Shown piece by piece: positions 25,769 through 31,957 of a stretch of 64,000 nt of DNA. The stretch is from positions 52,450 through 116,449 of the forward strand of contig NZ_MBTG01000021.1 of the NCBI RefSeq assembly GCF_002027705.1, written 5' to 3'. How positions within the stretch are numbered: the first letter of the stretch is position 1; each line of letters starts with the position of its first letter. Made by a program: the position numbers and the translations under genes. Below the pieces are notes generated by a model. The model did no database searches and was not told the DNA's origin. It was given only the letters and a program-made list of their open reading frames with translations. This DNA comes from Paenibacillus ferrarius (GTDB taxonomy: Bacteria; Bacillota; Bacilli; Paenibacillales; NBRC-103111).

Positions 25769-26216
25769 GCCGAAAAAGCAGTCTCAACGCGCGAAACAGG
25801 CTGCATCCCTGCGAAAGCATGCTGAGCCTGCCAAAAAGGCTGTCTCCGGAGGGAGACAGCACTGAACCCCCGCTGAGCCTGCCGAAAAAGCAGTCTCAAC
25901 ACGCGAAACAGGCTGCATCCCCGCGAAAGCATGCTGAGCCTGCCAAAAAAGCTGTCTCCGGAGGGAGACAGCACTGAACCCGCGTTGAGCCTGCCGAAAA
26001 AGCAGTCTCAACGCGGGAAACAGGCTGCATCCCCGCGAAAGCATGCTGAGCCTGCCAAAAAGGCCGTCTCCGGAGGGAGACAGCACTGAACCCGCGTTGA
26101 GCCTGCCGAAAAAGCAGTCTCAACGCGCGAAACAGGCTGCATCCCCGCGAAAGCATGCTGAGCCTGCCAAAAAGGCTGTCTCCGGAGGGAGACAGCACTG
26201 AACCCGCGCTGAGCCT
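25769..26216. repeat. Four tandem 112-bp repeats (array B)
   Basis: The word GCCGAAAAAGCAGTCTCAAC starts at 25769, 25881, 25993 and 26105, and a fifth partial copy begins at 26217, so the period is exactly 112 bases with few differences between copies. Each unit can fold: GCTGTCTCC/GGGAGACAGC is one stem and CAGGCT...AGCCTG encloses GCAT/ATGC. Frames on the minus strand stay open only because of this repetition; 112 is not a multiple of three, so each copy is read in a different frame. Noncoding. Confidence 0.9.
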
Positions 26217-26236
26217 GCCGAAATTATTTTTCATTA

Positions 26237-26380
26237 TGAGCCTAGGGGATGTCTGAATTTTGATTAAATGGCTGACGAAGCAAAATCGACGAAGACAAGC
26301 TTAGCGTTAGATTCAGATGCCGTGCTCCTGCACGTGAAGATTCTTCGAAGCCTACTCATCCGCTCCGTCTGCGCTCTCCC
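26237..26380. repeat. tRNA-Ala 3' relic joined to repeat R (copy 1)
   Basis: GAGCCTAGGGGAT (26238-26250) copies the 3' end of the tRNA-Ala gene at 30615 with two bases lost, followed by the dispersed repeat R (26251 to about 26369: GTCTGAAT ... CATCCGCTCCGTC), then TGCGCTCTCCC, which again matches the D-arm side of the same tRNA gene. Confidence 0.65.
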
Positions 26381-26548
26381 GTCGTAGTCGGTTTTACAAC
26401 CATCAAACATCTCAAGATCATGATACATGAAGATCTTGAGATGTTTACCGAACAGTTTGCTGCGATCGAAGCCTCATTTAATGAAGGCAGACTAAGTTGA
26501 TTTCTTCCATACGGCTTCGGATAAATCATACGGGGCTGAAACATCATT

Positions 26549-27811
26549 TCACTTCGTACTTTGTTGATGTTTAATTTGTGCTTGGGCTGCCTTTACTCCT
26601 CTGACGATGGCCTGTTCGAGCACCACCGCTGCTACTGTGCCGACTGCGGTCACGGCAGCATTACCAATTAGCCCGCTAGTATCGGTTCCGGTAGCTATGC
26701 AGAAAATAGTGTCCCCGTCAGCTTGAATATGCACCGGGGAAATCGCCCGCGCCATTCCGTCATGGGCGAGTGTCGCTATCCTCCCAGCCTCAGCTTTGTC
26801 TAGTTTGGCAGTAGTTGCGATTACAGCGATTGTTGTGCTTCTGTTTCGTATCGAGCTTGGCATTGGTGGTATTCCTTCAAGAATTGCCCTGGTTTGGTTA
26901 ACGAATTTACCATCAGGCTCGAGCGCCCCGGCTATGATATGGTCATGATCCCAAATATCTCCAAGGGCATTGACTACTACAATAGCGGCTACTATAGGCC
27001 CGCCCGGGATTTGCCAAGAGGCGGTTCCAACTCCACCCTTCATCGGCGTACCGTAGATTTTCCCTACCGTCGCACCAGCTCCCGCACCAACACTGCCTTG
27101 CGCCACGGAACCGGCCTTGGCAGCTTTTGCTGCCTTGTAGCCAAGCTGTGCGTCAGGCCTAGGGGAGCCTTTCGCATAATAAAGGTCAAAAATAACAGCC
27201 GCAGGCACGGTAGGGAGTGGTCCAACACCTGTCGGGGTACCGTACCCATGCTCTGCAAGCCAGTTCACGACCCCTGCTGTTGCCGCAAGACCGAAGTTGC
27301 TGCCGCCCGTAAGAAGAACCCCCTGTATGAGGTCCGTTGCAGTTCCGGGCTTAATCGCATCTGTCTGTTCCGTTCCCGGATAACCGCCTCTGACATCCAC
27401 GCCGGGAACTGCGCCTTCAGGATACAAAATAACCGTACAACCGGTACGACCGCTTTTATCCTCTGCGTGCCCCACTAGGACACCTGGAACATCGGTAATA
27501 CTCCCTTTGGCATGAACTTTTATTCCCTGACCAATTAAACTGTTGGCACTTGGTCCAATCGGTTGATTAAGTATGCTGTGATCTTCTCGATATACTGCCT
27601 TCTCGGGATAGTTCTCACTATTGAAAAAAATTTTGTTGTATTTTTCAGGTACCCCTTTGCCTTGGTAAATCCCTGAATTCCTCAATCGAACTGGAAAACC
27701 CCAATATTTCGCCGATCGATTAACTTTGTCTGCGTTCTTGCGCTTCTCATCATACCATGCATCCGCTGGAAGTATGATTTTCGTGGTTAATTTTGATTTT
27801 TTTCTATCCAT
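26549..27811 (-). CDS. P1-family (DmpA/NylC-type) aminopeptidase
   Basis: N-terminal-nucleophile hydrolase of the P1 family, whose members (DmpA, BapA, NylC) cleave themselves and act on amino-terminal peptide or amide bonds. Recognised from ITDVPGVLVGHAEDKSGRTG, LTGGSNFGLAATAGVVNWL, GSVGAGAGATVGK, and AHDGMARAISPVH. The likely autocleavage site is before Thr326 in RSTTIAVIATTA; family members usually have Asn before the nucleophile, here Ser. About 95 N-terminal residues precede the conserved domain (NRSAKYWGFPVRLRN and following), making 420 residues, longer than the usual 340-375. The ribosome site is a plain GGAG. It lies between a repeat region and an AT-rich gene. Confidence 0.85.
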   Translation of the reverse strand: MDRKKSKLTTKIILPADAWYDEKRKNADKVNRSAKYWGFPVRLRNSGIYQGKGVPEKYNKIFFNSENYPEKAVYREDHSILNQPIGPSANSLIGQGIKVHAKGSITDVPGVLVGHAEDKSGRTGCTVILYPEGAVPGVDVRGGYPGTEQTDAIKPGTATDLIQGVLLTGGSNFGLAATAGVVNWLAEHGYGTPTGVGPLPTVPAAVIFDLYYAKGSPRPDAQLGYKAAKAAKAGSVAQGSVGAGAGATVGKIYGTPMKGGVGTASWQIPGGPIVAAIVVVNALGDIWDHDHIIAGALEPDGKFVNQTRAILEGIPPMPSSIRNRSTTIAVIATTAKLDKAEAGRIATLAHDGMARAISPVHIQADGDTIFCIATGTDTSGLIGNAAVTAVGTVAAVVLEQAIVRGVKAAQAQIKHQQSTK

Positions 27812-28272
27812 GATTTCAACTCCGGTTTCATGCAGAATGGTACTGCTTAAGTCTCATTGGATGACGTTCACCTATAAATAGTATGTTTGTGATGATAAAT
27901 GTGCTCTGATAAAAACCAACATTTTTCCATCTAAAATAGTTGTGGATGGCATCGAGCGCCGCTCTTTTAATGCCCGATACTGATCAGCATTCGTTCCGTC
28001 CACGCGGGCGAACGCCTGACCGCATCGCTGCCAGCGATGCGCTTTCCCTCGTAGGTTAGTTTCACTGCTCCGTGAAAAAAATATTTATTCACCGTGTAAT
28101 GAAGCAGGACATTTCCAGATTCAAAAGTTTTGCTCTACCGGAGTTAATGGAAAGTGCCAGATGTGCTTAAACAACGGTTTTTCTTTATCCGCCACAAAAC
28201 CAGACTGACAATAAAACTTGAACAAATAAATGGCATATATTACAATTCTATTTAAGACTAGGGGGATTTCGC
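27812..28272. other. Gene-free stretch with a tRNA-Ala relic
   Basis: Holds no gene that I can support. Bases 28009-28048 match the anticodon and flanking arms of the tRNA-Ala at 30615 at 37 of 40 positions, including the complete anticodon stem CATCGCTGCCAGCGATG. Just before it (27993-28008) is the end of repeat R (GTTCCGTCCACGCGGG). The remainder is AT-rich and contains the promoter region of the next gene. Confidence 0.65.
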
Positions 28273-29250
28273 ATGAAAAAAACAATAATCATTTCGATTG
28301 TGGCTTTATTACTAGTAGGAGGTATTTCGGGTTTCTTCATTTGGGAAATTCAAGATGATAAAGCGAAGAAAGAAATGGCTATAATAGCAGACATTTCAAC
28401 GATTCAAGAGAAGGTAAATTCTCTTTATAATGACAACCAAAAAATGAATCTTGCAGATCAAGTTAACAATGATATCATAAAAAGTACAAATGACTTATTT
28501 TTAAATATTAATAATAAAGAACTTTCACCCCAAGCTTCCATATTACTCAATCAAGCTTCTTTTGACATAAGTTATGTGGAGAAGATGTTCTCTGTAAAAC
28601 AGAATATAGATAAACTTTTCGATAAAAATGGCGCAATTATTGAATCAGCTGACATTAAGTCCTACAAAGACCAGTTAGATACACTAAAGTCGGATAAGCC
28701 TTCCTTTGTAAATGAAATGATGACTAAAATTAATGATGCCGAAACTCAAAAAGAACAAATTTTAACTGCAACAAGGATGGTTGATGCTTTATTTACATCA
28801 TCAGAAAAATCCACTGTAAAAGAATCCATTACCCGAACAGAAATTGATAATGCTAAAGCAAAAATAAATGATATTAAACAAGATAAAGCAAAAGAAAGTT
28901 TATTGTCATTTATTCAACTAACTGATTCGTATATAGATTCAAAGATAAAAGCTGAAGCCGAAGCAACCGCTAAGGCTAAGGCTGAGGCAAAAGCTAAGGC
29001 TATAGCTGATGCAAACAAATTAAAAAATAATAACTCTGGCAAATCATCTTCCCCATCAAAGAAAGCTGATGGTACCTTAGATCTAACAGATTGGTCAGAA
29101 TATAGCACAGGGGATCCGGTCTCACTGTTGAAGTATTTGGCATCGGGCGACGTTGTTAAATATAATGGTCGATATTGGGCCTCGCCAAAATTAGTAGAAA
29201 TGATATCAAATGAAGAAGTGGTTTACTATAAGGATATTTCCAAGAAATAA
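28273..29250 (+). CDS. Membrane-anchored coiled-coil protein
   Basis: Not recognised. 325 residues: an N-terminal membrane segment or signal (residues about 4-24, IIISIVALLLVGGISGFFIW), a long Lys/Asp/Ile-rich helical region, an Ala-Lys-Glu repeat (AEAEATAKAKAEAKAKA, about residues 225-245), a Ser/Lys linker, and a C-terminal piece TDWSEYSTGDPVSLLKYLAS. Base composition is much more AT-rich than neighbours, and AT-ending codons dominate, pointing to foreign origin. The ribosome site AGGGGGAT precedes the ATG. A terminator follows at 29329. Probably surface-exposed. Confidence 0.75.
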   Translation: MKKTIIISIVALLLVGGISGFFIWEIQDDKAKKEMAIIADISTIQEKVNSLYNDNQKMNLADQVNNDIIKSTNDLFLNINNKELSPQASILLNQASFDISYVEKMFSVKQNIDKLFDKNGAIIESADIKSYKDQLDTLKSDKPSFVNEMMTKINDAETQKEQILTATRMVDALFTSSEKSTVKESITRTEIDNAKAKINDIKQDKAKESLLSFIQLTDSYIDSKIKAEAEATAKAKAEAKAKAIADANKLKNNNSGKSSSPSKKADGTLDLTDWSEYSTGDPVSLLKYLASGDVVKYNGRYWASPKLVEMISNEEVVYYKDISKK

Positions 29251-29328
29251 CTAGATCAATCACATCCTTTACTTATACTAAACGGTATATCTAGATCGTT
29301 CTTATCTCGCACATTCCATAAATTAAAG

Positions 29329-29379
29329 GCGAAAACCTGATATCAAGCTATTCTTGAAATCAGGTTTTTGCCTTTTTTC
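29329..29379 (+). terminator. Terminator of coiled-coil protein gene
   Basis: GGCGAAAACCTGAT pairs with ATCAGGTTTTTGCC, enclosing a second TCAAG/CTTGA stem, followed by six T. Confidence 0.8.
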
Positions 29380-29387
29380 ATAGTTCA

Positions 29388-29557
29388 CGAAAACAAGCTT
29401 AGTGGAAGATTCAGACGCCGTGCTCCTGCACGTGAAGTTATTCTTCGAAGCTTATTCATCCGCTCCGTCCACGCGGGCGAACCCCCCGGGGTTCGCTCCC
29501 CACGGCGCCAAATGAAAGAAGCACCACAACCAATAGGTTGTGATGCTTCTTTTTCAT
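29388..29557. repeat. Repeat R (copy 2) and hairpin
   Basis: Repeat R copy lacking its first 60 bases (29388-29510), containing AGATTCAGACGCCGTGC, CATCCGCTCCGTCC and a closing palindrome with arms GCGAACCCC/GGGGTTCGC. It runs into a hairpin (29511-29557) with arms AATGAAAGAAGCACCACAACC-like and its complement, directly beside the tRNA relic at 29560. Confidence 0.65.
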
Positions 29558-29559
29558 TA

Positions 29560-29697
29560 TGGAGCCTAGGGGGATGTATGAATCTCGATTTAACTTACTG
29601 ACGAAACGAAGTCGACGAAGATAACCTTAGCGGTAGATTCAGACGCCGTGCTACTACACGTGAAGTCATTCTTTGAAGTTTATTCATCCGCTCCGTT
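29560..29697. repeat. tRNA-Ala 3' relic joined to repeat R (copy 3)
   Basis: TGGAGCCTAGGGGGAT (29560-29575) is identical to the last 16 bases of the tRNA-Ala gene (seen from its complement at 30615-30630). At 29576 identity stops and repeat R begins (GTATGAATC ...), ending near CATCCGCTCCGTTC at 29697. Confidence 0.75.
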
Positions 29698-29711
29698 CAC
29701 TACAAAAAAGC

Positions 29712-30029
29712 TTAGAGCAAGCTGTTCCATTGTCTCTTTCCGTAAAGAATCCGAATAATTGTAACGGTTTCTTCTTTTTCTGAGATGACATAGAACACGA
29801 TGTACGAGTCCACGAGTATATGTCTGATGCCATATGCTGCCAATCGTTCATCGCGAACTAAACCGTTTCTAAAAGGCATTAGCTCCAATTGAAAGGCGGC
29901 TTCAGCGATTTTGGCAATCATTTTTCGCGCCGTCGTCGGTTCCAGTAATTCGTTTGCGATATAGTCGGCGATGTTCCGCAGATCCGTTTCTGCCAGCTCA
30001 GTGATCACTAAACGATATTTTTGGCTCAC
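29712..30029 (-). CDS. RelE/ParE-family toxin
   Basis: A 105-residue toxin of a type II toxin-antitoxin pair. It begins MSQKYRLVITELAETDLRNIADYI, matching ParE/RelE folds, and has NGLVRDERLAAYGIRHILVDSYIVFYVI and VTIIRILYGKRQW, where a basic/aromatic C-terminus is typical. ParE members block gyrase and RelE members cut mRNA; which applies cannot be told by eye. The GTG start overlaps the antitoxin stop (GTGA), so the two are translationally coupled. It lies in the repeat-rich region next to tRNA-Ala. Confidence 0.9.
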   Translation of the reverse strand: MSQKYRLVITELAETDLRNIADYIANELLEPTTARKMIAKIAEAAFQLELMPFRNGLVRDERLAAYGIRHILVDSYIVFYVISEKEETVTIIRILYGKRQWNSLL

Positions 30030-30289
30030 TCCGAAATTCCCTTCTCGATGTCTGCAAGTGCCTCATGAAAAGGTCGTACCTTTTGCTTTTTCGATTCATC
30101 TATACCATCATCCAGCAGTTTATACAGTTCGAACTTTCCAACTATTTTCTCGTATGTTTCAATACTCATTACAGCTAAATCGCCTTGCCCATTCTTCGTA
30201 ATGTAGACAGGTTCATCATATTTATGGCAAAACTCGGATATTTCGTTGTAATGATTTCTTAGATCTGAACTTGGTCGAATATGTGGCAT
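30026..30289 (-). CDS. Phd/YefM-family antitoxin
   Basis: An 87-residue antitoxin. The N-terminal DNA-binding part MPHIRPSSDLRNHYNEISEF and the DEPVYITKNGQGDLAVMSIETYE segment are the Phd/YefM pattern; the rest forms the toxin-binding tail (SKKQKVRPFHEALADIEKG). It is first in the operon, with AAGGAGAATTA before its ATG, the usual order for autoregulated pairs. It should bind and neutralise the toxin encoded at 29712. Confidence 0.92.
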   Translation of the reverse strand: MPHIRPSSDLRNHYNEISEFCHKYDEPVYITKNGQGDLAVMSIETYEKIVGKFELYKLLDDGIDESKKQKVRPFHEALADIEKGISE

Positions 30290-30395
30290 ATTAATTCTCC
30301 TTAGGACATTATATCGTTATTTTATCAAAATAACGATACGGGCTCAAGGTCATTAAGCCTTATTTAGTTTATATGTTAAAAGAACAAAATCAAGA

Positions 30396-30560
30396 GATGT
30401 CCGAATCCTAATCTAAATGGCTGACGAAGCAAAATCGACGAGGACAACCTTTGCGGTAGATTCAGCCGCCGTGCTCCTGTATGTGAAGTTATTCTTCGAA
30501 GATTACTCATCCGCTCCGTCCGCGCGGGCGAACCCTCAGGGGTTCTCTCCCCTGGGCTCC
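30396..30560. repeat. Repeat R (copy 4), the most complete
   Basis: Full copy of the dispersed repeat: ATGTCCGAATCC start, GGCTGACGAAGC, AGATTCAGCCGCCGTGC, CATCCGCTCCGTCC, then GCGAACCCTCAGGGGTTC and CCCCTGGGCTCC. It is not preceded by a tRNA fragment. It lies downstream of the tRNA-Ala gene, separated by the 20-base-pair hairpin at 30563. Confidence 0.7.
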
Positions 30561-30562
30561 TT

Positions 30563-30610
30563 GAACGAAAAGAAAGAACATGCCCAATGACATGTTCTTT
30601 CTTTTCGTTC
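30563..30610 (-). terminator. Terminator hairpin after tRNA-Ala
   Basis: A perfect 20-base-pair stem with arms GAACGAAAAGAAAGAACATG and its complement and an 8-base loop, starting 5 bases past the tRNA 3' end. The T-rich stretch (TTCTTTCTTTTC) lies within the stem arm. Confidence 0.7.
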
Positions 30611-30614
30611 TGTA

Positions 30615-30687
30615 TGGAGCCTAGGGGGATCGAACCCCTGACCTCATCGCTGCCAGCGATGCGCTCTCCCAGCTGAGCTAAGGCCCC
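30615..30687 (-). tRNA. tRNA-Ala (anticodon GGC)
   Basis: A complete 73-base cloverleaf on the minus strand. The 7-base acceptor stem pairs GGGGCCT with AGGCTCC and includes the G3:U70 pair that defines alanine identity. The anticodon arm is CATCG-CTGGCAG-CGATG, giving anticodon GGC; the T arm is AGGGG-TTCGATC-CCCCT. The discriminator is A and CCA is not encoded. The last 16 bases are duplicated at 29560 and, shortened, at 26238; an inner portion is copied at 28009. Confidence 0.96.
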
Positions 30688-30897
30688 GCGATGTCGTTAT
30701 TAATAATGTCGACTTTTCGTATTATACATGAATTAGTCGCCTCAGGCAAGCCCTTGATGAAGAAAATTATTATTCCTATTTTTCTAGCGTTAGTCATTTG
30801 ACGTTTCTGTTGCAATCAGCAGTAAACGTTGTTTTCAGCCGCATGTTCATGCTACGCTAAGAAAATAAACTAGTTGATCGTGTAGGAGTGACGGAAC

Positions 30898-31185
30898 GTG
30901 TCGAACGCAGTATTGTATTGGACTTTCTTGGGGATTGCTTTTGTAATCCCGTTTGTGATTGGCGTGTGGCTCATGCGGAAAACGAATCGCTTAGGATTCT
31001 CATTCTGGATAACAACAGCTTTAAATATTGTGTTAACGCTTGCTGCGGCACTCTGGTGGAAATCAGTGACTTCCGATACATTCTACATGATGTTTGGGAT
31101 GGCTTTCTATGGAGTTTCAGCGGTAAATCTGATGGTGATCGAATTTTTTGCTTTGTTCAGCATTCGTAAGAAATTGAATTCGTAA
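30898..31185 (+). CDS. Small membrane protein (95 aa)
   Basis: Not recognised. 95 residues with three hydrophobic segments (VLYWTFLGIAFVIPFVIGVWL, FWITTALNIVLTLAAAL split here by position, and MFGMAFYGVSAVNLMVIEFF) and a short basic tail. The GTG start at 30898 is preceded by AGGAGTGA. It ends 15 bases before the VanZ gene, so the two are probably an operon. Function unknown. Confidence 0.75.
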   Translation: MSNAVLYWTFLGIAFVIPFVIGVWLMRKTNRLGFSFWITTALNIVLTLAAALWWKSVTSDTFYMMFGMAFYGVSAVNLMVIEFFALFSIRKKLNS

Positions 31186-31200
31186 GGGGACAAATTGGAT

Positions 31201-31716
31201 ATGCAGCATGCAGCTTCCCGCAGATATTTTTATGTTTTTCTCATTGCAGCCGTCCTTTGGATGGCGTTTATTTTTTTTAAGTCGGCGGAAACGTATCAGC
31301 AGCAAAGCTTGCGTCCGCTTTTAGAATCCAAATTCACTGCGGACCAGTTGAAAATGAGTGTACCACACTTGAATTTTACTTATGATCATCAATCGGTAAC
31401 TTGGGAGGACCCCTTTGGTGCAATCGAGTTCTTCATAAGAAAAGCAGGGCATGTTAGCGAATTCGCTATCCTAGCCCTGCTTTGGTCCTTAGCGCTCTTG
31501 GCGAAGCCTGTTAAAGTCGTCATCGCACTGCTCACCTCCTCAATCATTTCGGTGCTTTACGCGGCATCCGATGAATGGCATCAAACTTTTGTCGATGGTC
31601 GAACGGGTCATGCGATTGATGTAGCGATTGATTCCATTGGCGTTGTTCTCGCTGTTCTGGTCATCCTCGTGGTTGTCGGGATCCGCAAATGGATTAAACG
31701 AAGAAGAATAAGCTAG
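31201..31716 (+). CDS. VanZ-family membrane protein
   Basis: A 171-residue membrane protein of the VanZ group, named for a teicoplanin-resistance accessory protein; most members have no proven role. Family signs are KSAETYQQQS after the first helix, FIRKAGHVSEFAILALLW (conserved GHxxEF), and YAASDEWHQTFVDGRTG with Asp/Glu/His in a loop. The ATG at 31201 is favoured, 10 bases after AAGGGGA, over a TTG at 31195. No vancomycin-resistance genes are nearby. Confidence 0.88.
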   Translation: MQHAASRRYFYVFLIAAVLWMAFIFFKSAETYQQQSLRPLLESKFTADQLKMSVPHLNFTYDHQSVTWEDPFGAIEFFIRKAGHVSEFAILALLWSLALLAKPVKVVIALLTSSIISVLYAASDEWHQTFVDGRTGHAIDVAIDSIGVVLAVLVILVVVGIRKWIKRRRIS

Positions 31717-31846
31717 TTAGCAGCATGTACACTTTTCTTTTTTTGATGGATTTAAACTTCCAAAGCTCGCGAGCTTCAGCTTCTAAATCCTGCTGCTGCC
31801 ATTGCATTAATTTTTCCGATACATATAAGTCTGTTGGTTGCATCAT
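31694..31846 (-). CDS. Small hypothetical protein (50 aa)
   Basis: A 50-codon frame beginning MMQPTDLYVSEKLMQWQQQD, rich in Gln, Glu and Lys and probably helical, ending in a hydrophobic run (VYMLLTSLFFFV). AAAGGAATGTGATC precedes the ATG. Its 3' end overlaps the VanZ gene by 23 bases on the opposite strand. It looks like a real small gene because of its start signal and coherent amphipathic pattern, but no family is known to me. Confidence 0.5.
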   Translation of the reverse strand: MMQPTDLYVSEKLMQWQQQDLEAEARELWKFKSIKKRKVYMLLTSLFFFV

Positions 31847-31957
31847 GATCACATTCCTTTCTTTTCCTGTTAGGTTAAGTTTACATCTAGAATAAGGGGA
31901 ACAAAAAGTGTATAATTCACTTTAATGATTTCCCCTTTTACGGATAGGAGTTGGATT

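Noticed and set aside
25769..26216. CRISPR array
   Set aside because: Repeats are contiguous 112-base units without variable spacers and there are no cas genes.
25645..26234. Three overlapping open frames of about 100-112 codons on the minus strand with repeated LSRGCSLF-like words
   Set aside because: They are the 112-bp tandem repeats read in shifting frames; no ribosome site, and the period is not a multiple of three.
26894..27478. 194-codon open frame on the plus strand
   Set aside because: Antisense to the P1 peptidase, which has recognisable motifs; the plus frame has none.
29712..30289. Toxin-antitoxin pair as a novel system
   Set aside because: Both proteins match the common RelE/ParE and Phd/YefM families; interest lies only in location.
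31201..31716. Glycopeptide resistance locus because of VanZ
   Set aside because: VanZ-like proteins are widespread and no vanH/A/X or vanRS genes are nearby.
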